A DNA stretch of 39,293 bases from an uncultured Chthonomonas sp. (GCA_903885605.1 CAISJD010000002.1:1-39293); one strand, 5' to 3'. Numbered from the stretch's first letter, positions 17,006 through 25,920 are shown. The notes: a model not told the origin generated them from the letters alone. Numbers and translations: made by a program.

Positions 17006-17149
17006 GCCGCCCAGCGCCGGCGCCTCCTGGGGCTCGGGCCCTCCTGATCGGCTTGTGGTCCGCCCCACGCGCCGAGAGGCACTCCCGGCGGGAAGGAGTG
17101 CGGGGCCTCCACATCGAACCTACCGGCACACGCTTCGGAGGGGACGCCC

Positions 17150-18208
17150 ATGATGACCTCGCACGAACGCTTCTCGCGCATGTTCGCCCACAAGGAGGCG
17201 GACCGCGTGCCGATCATCGACGGGCCGTGGGGCGATACCGTGGCCCGGTGGCAGCGCGAGGGCATGCCGACCGATGTCAGCTACGTCGACTACTTCGGGC
17301 TGGACAAGGTCGTCGGCATCGGGGTCGATAACGGCCCGCGCTGGGAGGGCAAGCGGCTGGAGGAGACCGACACCTACGTCGTCGACCTCACCTCCTGGGG
17401 CGTCACGCTGAAGAACCTGAAGACCACCTCCGTGCCGCAGTACCTCGACTTCCGCATCAAGGACCCGGACACCTGGCGCGAGGCCCGAGAGCGGATGATG
17501 CCCACCCGCGACCGCGTGGACTGGGCGCACCTGAAGCAGCACTACGCCTCGTGGCGCGAGCAGGGGTGCTGGATTCAGGGCCACCCCTGGTTCGGCTTCG
17601 ACGCCGCGCACTCCTTCGTGGACATGGAGGTGCTGCTGGAGGCCATGGTCGAGAAGCCCGAGTGGTGCGCCGAGATGTACAACCACTGCCTCGACGTGAG
17701 CCTGGCCCTGCTCGACATGGTCTGGGACGAGGGTTACACCTTCGACTCGCTCTTCTGGTGCGACGACATGGGCTACCGCAACACCCAGTTCTTCTCGGTG
17801 CGGTCCTACCGTGAGCTGCTCCTGCCGGCCCAGAAGCGCGCCGTGGAGTGGGCACACCGCAAGGGCATCGTGGCGCACCTCCACTCCTGCGGCAACATCA
17901 TGCGCTTCGTGCCGGAGCTGGTGGGCATCGGCATGGACGGCCTGAACCCGCTTGAGGTTAAGGCGGGGATGGACGCCGTCGGCATCAAGCAGCAGTTCGG
18001 AGACCGCCTGCTGCTCCACGGCGGCATCAACGCGGTGCTGTGGGACAAGCCCGACGAGATCGAGGCCGAGATGCGCAAGGTGGTACCCGCCCTGAAGCAG
18101 AACGGTGGCTACATCTTCTCCTCCGACCACTCCGTGCCCAGCAGCGTGAGCCTGGAGGACTTCCGGCGCATCGTGGAGCTGGCCAAGGAGCTGGGTAGCT
18201 ACGAGTAG
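17150..18208 (+). CDS. UroD/MtaA superfamily protein 1
   Basis: A 352-residue cytosolic TIM-barrel protein of the uroporphyrinogen decarboxylase superfamily. The N-terminal HKEADRVPIID (about 14-24) is the family's opening motif. H245 and C247 in HLHSCGN match the HxC zinc ligands of the MtaA/CmuA corrinoid methyltransferases and are absent from haem-type UroD. In place of the C-terminal cysteine ligand it has SSDHS near 324-328, so a histidine may be the third ligand. It is unlikely to make haem. A role in methyl transfer or in modifying the compound imported by the coupled transporter is an inference. ATG 17150 has GGAGGGG upstream. It is the first gene of a five-gene unit. Confidence 0.88.
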   Translation: MMTSHERFSRMFAHKEADRVPIIDGPWGDTVARWQREGMPTDVSYVDYFGLDKVVGIGVDNGPRWEGKRLEETDTYVVDLTSWGVTLKNLKTTSVPQYLDFRIKDPDTWREARERMMPTRDRVDWAHLKQHYASWREQGCWIQGHPWFGFDAAHSFVDMEVLLEAMVEKPEWCAEMYNHCLDVSLALLDMVWDEGYTFDSLFWCDDMGYRNTQFFSVRSYRELLLPAQKRAVEWAHRKGIVAHLHSCGNIMRFVPELVGIGMDGLNPLEVKAGMDAVGIKQQFGDRLLLHGGINAVLWDKPDEIEAEMRKVVPALKQNGGYIFSSDHSVPSSVSLEDFRRIVELAKELGSYE

Positions 18209-18229
18209 GGCCTCGGGAGGAACCGCACC

Positions 18230-19360
18230 ATGGACATCGCGCAGGGAAAGATCGACCGGCTTCGGCTGGCGCTGGCACACAGGGAGCCGGACCGCGTGCC
18301 GGTGGGCGAGTTCTTCTGGACCGGCTTCCTGAAGCGCTGCAAGGCGGCCTGGGGCGATGACTTCGACCCCTATCGCCGGTTCGACCTGGACTACATCGTC
18401 GTCGGCCCGAATATGGACCCGGTCATCCGGCCCTTCGAGGTGGTGGCGCAGTCCGGCGACGACATCACCGTGCGGACCGGCTTCGGCGCGACGATCCGGC
18501 GGTCCGGCGACCTGCCCATGCCCAGCTTCGAGGCCTTCTCCGTGACGCGGCCCGAGGAGATGGCCGACTTCGCCTTCGACGCGCCGGACGACCCGCGCCG
18601 CTTCCGGCAGGGCGGCGACGACCAGCTCAACTGCGTGGGCGACGCGCTGGCCCGCGACATCCCCAGCTTCCTGGATCGGATGGCGCCCTACACCGCGGAT
18701 ATGGCGGTCTTCGGCGGCATCTGCGAGCCCTTTGAGTACCTCTGGCGCATCATCGGCACCGAGAACGCACTGGAGTGGATGGCCACGGCGCCGGACGAGC
18801 TGGGCGCCTTCGTGGAGCGCATCGGAGCGCACATGCTGGCGATGTGCCGGGCGCAGATCGACGCCGCCGAGGGCAAGCTGGCCGGCATGGTCATCTGGGG
18901 CGACGTGGCCTACCGCCGGGGGATGCTCTTCGGCGCGCGGCGCTGGCGGAGCCTCCTCAAGCCCCACGTACGGGCGCTCATCGACCTCTGCCACGAGCGC
19001 GGCCTCATGGTGATCTACCACGGTTGCGGGAACGCATCGGATATCTTTGAGGATATGGTCGAGATCGGCCTGGACGCCTACAACCCGCTGGAGGCCAAGG
19101 CCGACCTGGACGTGGTGAAGCTGAAGGAGCGCTACGGCGGACGCCTGGCCTTCTGCGGCAACATCGACGTGCGGGTGCTGGAAGCCGGCGATCCTGCGGC
19201 CATCCGCGCCGAGGTCCTCTACAAGCTGCAGGCGGCGCGGGGCGGCGGCTATATCTTCCAATCCGACCATTCGGTGAGCAGCGGCGTGGCGCCCGAGAGC
19301 TACGAGCTGGCCCTCCGCACGCTCCGCGAATGCGGCGACTACCCCTTGAGGCTGCCATGA
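18230..19360 (+). CDS. UroD/MtaA superfamily protein 2
   Basis: A 376-residue paralogue of its neighbours. HREPDRVPVGEFFW lies near residues 19-32. The HxC pair is H264 and C266 in YHGCGN, and SDHSVSSG near 345 again places a histidine where MtaA-type enzymes have cysteine. AFCGNIDVRVLEAGDPAAI near 306 matches the end of the barrel. It is clearly diverged from protein 1, so the three copies probably have separate substrates or form a mixed complex. The start ATG 18230 follows GGGAGGAA, 21 bp after the previous stop, and its own stop overlaps the next gene as ATGA. Zinc-dependent methyl transfer is the best family-level guess; the substrate is unknown. Confidence 0.88.
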   Translation: MDIAQGKIDRLRLALAHREPDRVPVGEFFWTGFLKRCKAAWGDDFDPYRRFDLDYIVVGPNMDPVIRPFEVVAQSGDDITVRTGFGATIRRSGDLPMPSFEAFSVTRPEEMADFAFDAPDDPRRFRQGGDDQLNCVGDALARDIPSFLDRMAPYTADMAVFGGICEPFEYLWRIIGTENALEWMATAPDELGAFVERIGAHMLAMCRAQIDAAEGKLAGMVIWGDVAYRRGMLFGARRWRSLLKPHVRALIDLCHERGLMVIYHGCGNASDIFEDMVEIGLDAYNPLEAKADLDVVKLKERYGGRLAFCGNIDVRVLEAGDPAAIRAEVLYKLQAARGGGYIFQSDHSVSSGVAPESYELALRTLRECGDYPLRLP

Positions 19361-20403
19361 TGACACCCAGAGAGCGCGTCCTGACCACCTTCGACCACCG
19401 CGAGCCTGACCGCGTGCCGGTCTGGTGCGGCGCTTCGGCCGAGTTCATGCAGAAGGTGCAGGACGAGCTGGGCCTGGACGAAGAGGCCTGGCTCCTCCGC
19501 ATCCGCGACGACTTCCGCCGGGTGCGCGCCGGCGACTGCGGGCCGGAGTTCGCCCTCTCGCCGGGGGCTACCTGCCGCACGGTCTTCGGCGTGGAGCGGC
19601 ACGGATTGGGCTACGGCCAGCCCTTGAGCCACCCGCTGGCCGACGCATGCCTGGCCGAAGTGGATGCCTACGCATGGCCGGATCCCGGCTGGGTCGACGT
19701 CTCGCGCATCCGCGAGGAGGCGCTGTGCCGGGACCGCCGGTACGCCATCCTCGGCGGCGACTGGTCGCCCTTCTTCCACGACGCCATCGACCTGCTGGGC
19801 ATGGAGCGGCTCTACTTCGCCATGGCCGATGAGCCGGAGCTGGTGCAGAGCCTCATGCGGCACATGGTGGACTACTACCACGAGTCGAGCCGGCGCGTCT
19901 TCGAGGCGGCCGCCGGGGCCATCGACATCTTCTTCATCGGCAACGACTTCGGGAGCCAGCGGGGGCCGCTCCTCTCGGCGCGCCACTTCCGCACCTTCGT
20001 GCTGCCCCACCTGGCGCGGCTCATCGACCTGGGCCACAGTTACGGCCTCAAGGTGATGCTCCACTGCTGCGGCGGCATCCGCCCGTTGATCCCGGACATG
20101 ATCGACGCGGGCCTCGACGCCCTCCACGCCGTGCAGCCCAGCTGCCTGGGCATGGACCTGGCGGGCCTCAAGGCCGAATTCGGCGACCGCATCGTCTTCA
20201 ACGGGGCCATCGACTCGCACCACGTGCTCATCAAGGGCACGCCCGAGACGGTGCGCGAGGGGACCCGCGAGGCCCTGCGCGCCATGATGCCCGGAGGCGG
20301 CTACATCGCCGGTGCGAGCCACGACAGCATCCTGGAGGAGACGCCGGTAGAGAACGTCGTGGCCATGTTCGACGCGGTCCACGAGTTCGGCGTCTATGCC
20401 TGA
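19357..20403 (+). CDS. UroD/MtaA superfamily protein 3
   Basis: A 348-residue third member of the set. It opens with MMTPRERVLTTFDHREPDRVPVW, which fits the family start, so I take ATG 19357 rather than the ORF extension 27 bp upstream. H236 and C238 in LHCCGG give the HxC ligand pair, and ASHDS near 314-318 holds the later histidine. LHAVQPSCLGMDLAGLKAEFGDRIVFNGAID near 256-288 is the usual barrel segment. The gene overlaps the previous stop by 4 bp and its own stop overlaps the transporter ATPase start by 8 bp. That coupling ties the enzyme directly to transport. Confidence 0.88.
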   Translation: MMTPRERVLTTFDHREPDRVPVWCGASAEFMQKVQDELGLDEEAWLLRIRDDFRRVRAGDCGPEFALSPGATCRTVFGVERHGLGYGQPLSHPLADACLAEVDAYAWPDPGWVDVSRIREEALCRDRRYAILGGDWSPFFHDAIDLLGMERLYFAMADEPELVQSLMRHMVDYYHESSRRVFEAAAGAIDIFFIGNDFGSQRGPLLSARHFRTFVLPHLARLIDLGHSYGLKVMLHCCGGIRPLIPDMIDAGLDALHAVQPSCLGMDLAGLKAEFGDRIVFNGAIDSHHVLIKGTPETVREGTREALRAMMPGGGYIAGASHDSILEETPVENVVAMFDAVHEFGVYA

Positions 20404-23020
20404 GGCGGCCGAGATCGGCCTGGCCCTGAGCCTGCGGGGCGTCAGCAAGCGCTACCCCGGCACGCTGGCCGTCGACAACGTGGACTTCAGCCTCCGCTCC
20501 GGCGAGATCCACGCGCTGGTGGGCGAGAACGGCGCGGGCAAGTCGACGCTGGTGAAGATCATCGCCGGGGGTTTCAGCGACTACATGGGCTCCATCGCCA
20601 TCAACGGCAAGGAGGTGGCCCTCCGGTCGCCCGCCGCCGCCAAGGCGCAGGGCATCGAGCTGATCCACCAGGAGCTGAGCCTCGCCCTGCCGCGTAGCGT
20701 GGCCGAGAACGTCCTGTCCGGCCGCCTTCCGGTGAGGGCCGGCTTCTGGGTGGATGACCGCCGCCTGGAGGCCGACGCCCGCATCTGGCTGGAGGCCGTG
20801 GGGCTCGACATCGACCCCGCCGGCACGGTGGAAGACCTGAGCCGCCACGAGGCCCAACTGGTAGAGATCGCCCGGGCGCTGGCCAACATGCCCTGCATCC
20901 TGGTGCTGGACGAGCCCACCTCTTCGCTGAGCCGCGAGGAGGCCGACCGGCTCTTCGAGCTGCTCCGCCGCCTGCGGTCCAAGGGCCTGGCCATCGTCTA
21001 CATCTCGCACCACCTGCCGGAGATCTTTGCCATCGCCGACCGCGTGACGGTGATGCGCGACGGCCGCAAGGTGGCCGAGGAGAACCTGCGCGACGTGAGC
21101 CCCGAGCGGCTGGTGGGCCTCATGGTGGGCGGCGTCGGCCCCGACCCTGGTGGCTCGGGCCTCCGTGCCCGGGTCCGACCGGGCATGAGCCTCTCGGACG
21201 GCGACGCGCCGGCCACCGACAGCCGTCCGGTGCGGCTGGAGGTGAGCGGCGCCGGGCGCAAGGGCTTCTTCTCCGACGTCTCCTTCCAGGTTCGCGCCGG
21301 CGAGGTGCTGGGCATCGGCGGGCTCAGCGGCTCCGGGCGCACCGAGCTGGCGCGCAGCCTCTGCCGCATCGACCCGCTCCATAGCGGCACGGTGACGCTG
21401 GACGGCGCGCCCGTGGCCCGGGGCGGCCCCTCAGCCGCCATCCGGAGCGGGCTGGCCTACCTGACCGAGGACCGCAAGGGCGACGGCCTGGCCCTGCGCC
21501 TGACCGTCTCCGACAACGTGCTGGCGGCCGCCACGCCGGGCCGCACGCAGAAGGGCTGGCTGGCGCCCCGCTCCGGAGGCGTCGCCGCCCTGCTGGACCA
21601 ACTGGCCGTGCAGCCCCGCGACCCGCGCCGCCAGGCCGCAGGGCTCAGCGGCGGTAATCAGCAGAAGGCGCTCCTGGCCCGCTGGCTGGCCGTCAACCCC
21701 GAGGTCCTCTTCCTGGACGAGCCCACGCGCGGCGTAGACGTGGCGGCCAAGGCTGCCATCCACGAGGCCATCGTCCGGCTGGCCGAGGCGGGCAAGTGCA
21801 TCGTGCTCGTCTCCAGCGACCTGCCGGAGCTGGTGGCACTCTCCGACCGCGTGCTTGTGATGCGCCAGGGCCGCGTGGCCGCCGAGCTGGACCGGGAGCA
21901 GTGCAGCGAGGAGGCGGTGTTGCTGGCGGCCAACGGCAGGCCGGTGCCGGCGGGGGTGCGGGAGACACGGGCAGGGACGCCCGTGCCACCCGATATGCCC
22001 GAGCCACACGATGTGCCCGAGCCAACGGAGAGGGCCGAGCCCGTCGCTCGCGGTCCCAGGCATGAGGCGGCCGGCCGACGTTGGCTTGCACCCGCCGCGG
22101 CCGTGGTGGTGCTTGCCGTTGTGGCCATGCTTGCGCCGCGGGCCCTGTTCAGCCCGGCCAACCTGCTCTCCGTGGTGCAGGCCGTGGCGATCCTCGGCGT
22201 TGTGGCTTGCGGGGTCTGCTTCACTACCTACACGGGGCACTACGCCGACCTGTCGGTCCCCTCGGCCATGGCCTTCTCGGGCATCGTCACCATCTGGGCC
22301 CTGCCGCATGGGCTGGGACCGGCGCTGGCGGCGGGATTGGGCGTGGGACTGGCCGTGGGCCTGGTGAACGGCGCCGCCATCGGCTGGCTCCGCGTGAACC
22401 CCATCATCTGGACGCTGGCCACGGGCGCCGCCGTGGGCGGGCTCATCCGGTGGGTCTTCAGCGGCGAGCAGGTCTACCCCGACGAGGCGCTGGCGGCAGG
22501 GCGCACGTTCCTCGATCTCTATGGCGGCAAGGTGTGGGGTCCCGTGACGCTGGCGGTGGCGGCCATGGCCGCGGCGGCCGTGGCGGCTGCGGCGCTGTTG
22601 CGCGGCACGCTCTTCGGCTTCCAGGCCAGGCTCACCGGCGCCAGCTACGAGGCCGCCCGGCTCAGCGGCGCTCCCGTGGGCGGCGTGGTGGCGGGCGCCT
22701 TCGCTCTCTCCGGGCTGGCGGCGGCGGTGGGCGGCATCCTGCTCGCCTCACTCAACAAGGTGGGCGCGCCCTACATCGGCAAAGGGTACGACTTCCTGGC
22801 GGTCACCGCCATCGTGCTGGGCGGCATGAGCCTGGCGGGCGGGCGAGGAGGCGCCGGCGGGGTGCTGGGCGGCGTGCTCGTCATCGGGCTGCTGCGGAGC
22901 GCCATGAATCTCATCGGGCTCAACAGCTTCCTGCAGGAGATCGCGCAGGGCATGGTCTTCATCGCGGTGGTGGGCGCCCACGCCATGCTCCTCCGGCGGC
23001 AGGGGCTCGACGATGCATAG
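20396..23020 (+). CDS. Fused ribose-type ABC transporter: double ATPase plus permease
   Basis: An 874-residue fusion. Residues 1-500 are an RbsA/MglA-type double ATPase: Walker A GENGAGKST at 43-51, signature LSRHEAQ and Walker B ILVLDEPTSSLS in the first half; a degenerate Walker A (GLSGSGRTE), signature LSGGNQQKALLARWL and VLFLDEPTRGVD in the second. That asymmetry is normal for the family. A proline-rich linker of about 45 residues follows, then an RbsC-like permease of about 320 residues with many membrane segments. ATPase and permease are normally separate genes. The linker DNA contains a palindrome at 21966-21985 that may be a repeat insertion. No periplasmic binding protein is encoded nearby. 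The substrate is unknown. Confidence 0.93.
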   Translation: MPEAAEIGLALSLRGVSKRYPGTLAVDNVDFSLRSGEIHALVGENGAGKSTLVKIIAGGFSDYMGSIAINGKEVALRSPAAAKAQGIELIHQELSLALPRSVAENVLSGRLPVRAGFWVDDRRLEADARIWLEAVGLDIDPAGTVEDLSRHEAQLVEIARALANMPCILVLDEPTSSLSREEADRLFELLRRLRSKGLAIVYISHHLPEIFAIADRVTVMRDGRKVAEENLRDVSPERLVGLMVGGVGPDPGGSGLRARVRPGMSLSDGDAPATDSRPVRLEVSGAGRKGFFSDVSFQVRAGEVLGIGGLSGSGRTELARSLCRIDPLHSGTVTLDGAPVARGGPSAAIRSGLAYLTEDRKGDGLALRLTVSDNVLAAATPGRTQKGWLAPRSGGVAALLDQLAVQPRDPRRQAAGLSGGNQQKALLARWLAVNPEVLFLDEPTRGVDVAAKAAIHEAIVRLAEAGKCIVLVSSDLPELVALSDRVLVMRQGRVAAELDREQCSEEAVLLAANGRPVPAGVRETRAGTPVPPDMPEPHDVPEPTERAEPVARGPRHEAAGRRWLAPAAAVVVLAVVAMLAPRALFSPANLLSVVQAVAILGVVACGVCFTTYTGHYADLSVPSAMAFSGIVTIWALPHGLGPALAAGLGVGLAVGLVNGAAIGWLRVNPIIWTLATGAAVGGLIRWVFSGEQVYPDEALAAGRTFLDLYGGKVWGPVTLAVAAMAAAAVAAAALLRGTLFGFQARLTGASYEAARLSGAPVGGVVAGAFALSGLAAAVGGILLASLNKVGAPYIGKGYDFLAVTAIVLGGMSLAGGRGGAGGVLGGVLVIGLLRSAMNLIGLNSFLQEIAQGMVFIAVVGAHAMLLRRQGLDDA
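21966..21985 (+). repeat. Palindrome inside the ATPase-permease linker
   Basis: CACGGGC at 21966-21972 pairs with GCCCGTG at 21979-21985 around a 6-nt loop. It is in frame and encodes part of the linker. The string TGCCCGAGCCA then occurs twice, 18 bp apart, near 21996 and 22014. Confidence 0.5.
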
Positions 23021-23996
23021 CCCGGCATGGCGCACCGTGGCCGGGTTTGCCGCCCGTCGGAGGATCTGGCTGCTCCTGCTGGCGGTCTGGGGGGTGATGG
23101 CGGCTTGCGCGCCCCACTTCGCCACGGGGCCAAACACCGCCTCCATCCTGAAGGCGGCCGCCACACACCTCCCCGCAGCCATCGGCCTCACGCTGGTGAT
23201 GGTGGCAGGGCAGCTGGACCTTTCCTTCGGATCGGCCATGAGCCTCGCCGGCATGGTGACCGTGACGCTGCAGCCGAAGCTGGGCTGGTCGGGAGCCATG
23301 GGCGTGGCGCTGGCCTGCGGAGCACTGCTGGGCGCTGTGAACGGACTGCTGGTGGCCCGGGCGCGGGTGAACTCCTTCATTGCCACGCTGGGCACCATGA
23401 CCATCGTGCAGGGATTGGTGAACATCCTCTCCAGGGGCGGCACTCTGGCTGTGGAGGAGTTCGCCGCCGGCGACTGGCTGGAGGGTCCGTGGCTATCGGT
23501 CCTCTGCCCCCGGGCCGCGCTGGCCGCCCTGCTCGTGGTCGCCTTCGAACTGCTGCTGCAGCGGACCCGCTGGGGGCGAAACCTGCTGCTGGTGGGCGCC
23601 AACGCCACCACGGCACGGTACGCAGGCCTGAACGCGCCGGGTTACCTGCAGACGGCGTTCACGCTCTCGGGGCTGCTGGCGGCCTTCGGCGGCGCGCTCT
23701 TCGCCGTGAGCGTCAGCTCGGCCAACCCGCTCATGGGCGAGAGCTCGCTCATGGTGGTGATCGCCGCGGTCATCATCGGCGGCACCTCCATGCAGGGCGG
23801 CCGGGGTAGCGTGGTGGCCTCGGCGGCGGCGGTCCTGGCGCTGGTCTCGCTGAGCAGCGGACTCAGCTGCATGGGCGCCCGGCCTGAGGCGCAGATGCTG
23901 GCCAGCGGCCTGGTGCTGGGCGCCAGCGTGCTGTACGACGCCTGGATGGCCAGGGCCGCGCGGCTACGGAAGGGTAGCCGCGACGCGCGGGGCTGA
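23013..23996 (+). CDS. Ribose-type ABC transporter permease
   Basis: A 327-residue membrane protein of the RbsC/XylH family with about eight to ten hydrophobic segments. The segment GLTLVMVAGQLDLSFGSAMSLAGMV near residues 57-81 is the conserved early membrane motif, and GGTSMQGGRGSVVAS near 251-265 is the C-terminal family motif. It should pair with the permease half of the upstream fusion to form the membrane channel. ATG 23013 overlaps the upstream stop by 8 bp. It closes the coupled unit; hairpins follow the stop. Confidence 0.93.
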   Translation: MHSPAWRTVAGFAARRRIWLLLLAVWGVMAACAPHFATGPNTASILKAAATHLPAAIGLTLVMVAGQLDLSFGSAMSLAGMVTVTLQPKLGWSGAMGVALACGALLGAVNGLLVARARVNSFIATLGTMTIVQGLVNILSRGGTLAVEEFAAGDWLEGPWLSVLCPRAALAALLVVAFELLLQRTRWGRNLLLVGANATTARYAGLNAPGYLQTAFTLSGLLAAFGGALFAVSVSSANPLMGESSLMVVIAAVIIGGTSMQGGRGSVVASAAAVLALVSLSSGLSCMGARPEAQMLASGLVLGASVLYDAWMARAARLRKGSRDARG

Positions 23997-23997
23997 A

Positions 23998-24140
23998 GGG
24001 ACGCGGTCCCGCGGTGGGTCCGGAGTAGCTCGCCAGAGCAGAGCTACGCGGCGAAGCGGAGTTCCGGTAGTCCCCGCCTGGGCCCCGGCGCCCTGCCCTC
24101 ACCGACCCCTGTTGCACATGGCTCCCGTAAGCAGGAGCCA
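23998..24140 (+). terminator. Three hairpins after the transporter unit
   Basis: GGGAC/GTCCC (23998-24002 with 24006-24010) directly follows the stop codon. GTAGCTC/GAGCTAC (24025-24031 with 24041-24047) is next, and TGGCTCC/GGAGCCA (24119-24125 with 24134-24140) precedes the next gene. None has a U-tract. They may end the operon or be dispersed repeats. Confidence 0.5.
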
Positions 24141-24189
24141 CGCCCCTGCGCGCCGAATGTGAGGCCATGACGGGAAGGAGAACACCGCC

Positions 24190-25920
24190 GTGTTGACCGC
24201 CCTTTGCATTGCCGCAGGCCTGGCCTGCTCAGGAGCCCCTACTATGGAAGCGCCCGCACCACTCATGACCTACACCCTGGCCCACGACGGCACCGCCGCA
24301 TCCTACGACGAGGCGGTGGCTGCGGCCTGTATCCAGGGCATCGTGAACCGCAAGGCGCCCGCGCTGGCGCTCTTCTCGCCCAAAGACAAGAAGTCCCGCT
24401 TCTGGATCGACACCATGAAGCAGCCCGGCCGCTGGCTTGCGGGCCGCGAAGAGCAGCCCATCGAGGGGCTCGACGCCCTGCGCCGGTGGGCGGGCAGCCG
24501 CCTGAAGGGCGCCGTGATCTGGGACCCGGCCGTGCCCGCCACGCTCAACGTAGCCACAACGCTGGCCGGCATCCGCGACGCCGTGGTGCTGAGCCCCGAA
24601 CTGGCCGAGAAGGCGCTGCCCGGCTGGGGCCTCCCGGTGCTGGAGGACTTCCGGGGCCGCTTCACCGGCGCCGAGACCGGCAGCGCCAAGAACGACGCCT
24701 ACCGGTGGGCCATCCGCGAGTTCCTGGCCAAGGGCCTCTGCTCGGGCCACTGGCTCTGCCTCTACGAGGATGCCTACAGCACCCGGGCGCGCGGCGACAT
24801 CGGCTACGTGGACACACGCGATTGGGCCGTGCGCAGCCGCTCGTTCGTCTACGACCTCTCGCCCTGGGGCGACGAGGTCCCGCAGGATGACCCCAAGCAG
24901 AAGCTGGGAACCGACCTGGAGACCTACCACCTGCTCCTGGCGGAGCTGATGAAGCAGACCGGCGGCAAGCAGATGACGGAGGTCGCGGGCTTCTTCGCCT
25001 TCTCGAAGTACAGCAACATGCCGGACCACGCCAGCCGCCACGAACCCGTGCCCACCGAGTGGGAGACCGTCTACCTCATCTCGCCGTACAACTGCTACCA
25101 GAACACCGTGGCCTCCGACTGCTACAACCAGTCGCTCCATGCCCACGCACCGCGCAAGCCCCTGAAGCAGAAGGCGAAGCCCGCGGGCGTGAAGCTGGCC
25201 GACAAGACCTACGTCTGCGTCCTCATGGCCGACTACGACAGCATGACGCCGCTCTACCAGTTCCTGCCCGACCACTGGCTCGATCCGAAGCGCGGCACGC
25301 TGCCGCTGGCCTGGGGCCTCAATCCCAACCTCGTGGAGACCTACCCGGACATCTTCCAGTACCTCTACGAGACCGCGTCGCCCAACGATCAATTCGGAGC
25401 CGACGCCAGCGCCGCGGGCTACATGAACCCCAACCGGATCGCGCCGGAGCACATGCCGCTCTTCATCCGCCACAACCAGAAGTTCTTCAAAGAGTGCGAC
25501 ATGACCATGGCCCCCATGGTGCTGGACTGGGACGAGCCCACACCCGCCGTGAAGGACGCCTTCACGAAGTTCGCGCCGGAGGGCTTCGCCACCATCGTCA
25601 TGGACCTCCACGGGAAGGGCGGCAAGCTGCCGGAGCCGCAGGTCTGGAAGGGCATGCCGGTGCTGGAGCTGATCAACGACGGCTGCAACTTCACGGACGT
25701 GGAGACGCATGCCGGCATCCTCTCCAGCGCCATCTCGGCCCGGACGCAGGGCAAGCCGGCCTTCCACTTCTTCCGCATCGTCTGGACCGGCCCCGGCAAC
25801 GTGGCCGCCACACTGGAGCGGCTCAAGGCCAAGCGGCCGGAGCTGGACATTGAGGTCGTGGGCCCCGCCGACTTCTTCCGGCTGTTCAAGGAGTCGAAGG
25901 GCAAGGCGCCCGGCGCCTGA
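24190..25920 (+). CDS. GxGYxYP-family protein, putative exported glycosidase
   Basis: A 576-residue protein of the GxGYxYP family, seen near polysaccharide-use genes and thought to act on glycans, though no member's activity is known to me. The motif lies near residue 405 as the variant GADASAAGYMNP, where asparagine replaces tyrosine. The conserved FVYDLSPWGDE lies near 218 and DYDSMTPLYQFLPDHW near 350. The N-terminus MLTALCIAAGLACSGAP looks like a short signal peptide, possibly lipoprotein-like. Start GTG 24190 has GGAAGGAG upstream; ATG 24244 is a leaderless alternative. The PHP gene follows 28 bp after the stop, so they probably share an mRNA. Confidence 0.83.
   Translation: MLTALCIAAGLACSGAPTMEAPAPLMTYTLAHDGTAASYDEAVAAACIQGIVNRKAPALALFSPKDKKSRFWIDTMKQPGRWLAGREEQPIEGLDALRRWAGSRLKGAVIWDPAVPATLNVATTLAGIRDAVVLSPELAEKALPGWGLPVLEDFRGRFTGAETGSAKNDAYRWAIREFLAKGLCSGHWLCLYEDAYSTRARGDIGYVDTRDWAVRSRSFVYDLSPWGDEVPQDDPKQKLGTDLETYHLLLAELMKQTGGKQMTEVAGFFAFSKYSNMPDHASRHEPVPTEWETVYLISPYNCYQNTVASDCYNQSLHAHAPRKPLKQKAKPAGVKLADKTYVCVLMADYDSMTPLYQFLPDHWLDPKRGTLPLAWGLNPNLVETYPDIFQYLYETASPNDQFGADASAAGYMNPNRIAPEHMPLFIRHNQKFFKECDMTMAPMVLDWDEPTPAVKDAFTKFAPEGFATIVMDLHGKGGKLPEPQVWKGMPVLELINDGCNFTDVETHAGILSSAISARTQGKPAFHFFRIVWTGPGNVAATLERLKAKRPELDIEVVGPADFFRLFKESKGKAPGA

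Larger units (their letters stand above)
16301..17058. repeat. 16-bp direct repeat flanking the VapBC remnant
   Basis: CCTGATCGGCTTGTGG occurs at 16301-16316 and again, identically and in the same direction, at 17043-17058. The copies enclose the operator, the VapB-like gene, the broken VapC and the symmetrical 10-bp repeat. This could mark the edges of an inserted segment or be two copies of a dispersed repeat. A 16-base match by chance is not excluded in a GC-rich window of this size. Confidence 0.45.

Noticed and set aside
17150-20403. Haem-synthesis uroporphyrinogen decarboxylase (hemE)
   Set aside because: Three diverged paralogues with HxC zinc ligands and a sugar-type importer do not fit hemE, and no other haem genes are present.
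22081-23097. 338-codon frame across the permease half of the transporter
   Set aside because: Shifted frame of a membrane protein, giving Arg/Gly-rich sequence without membrane segments.
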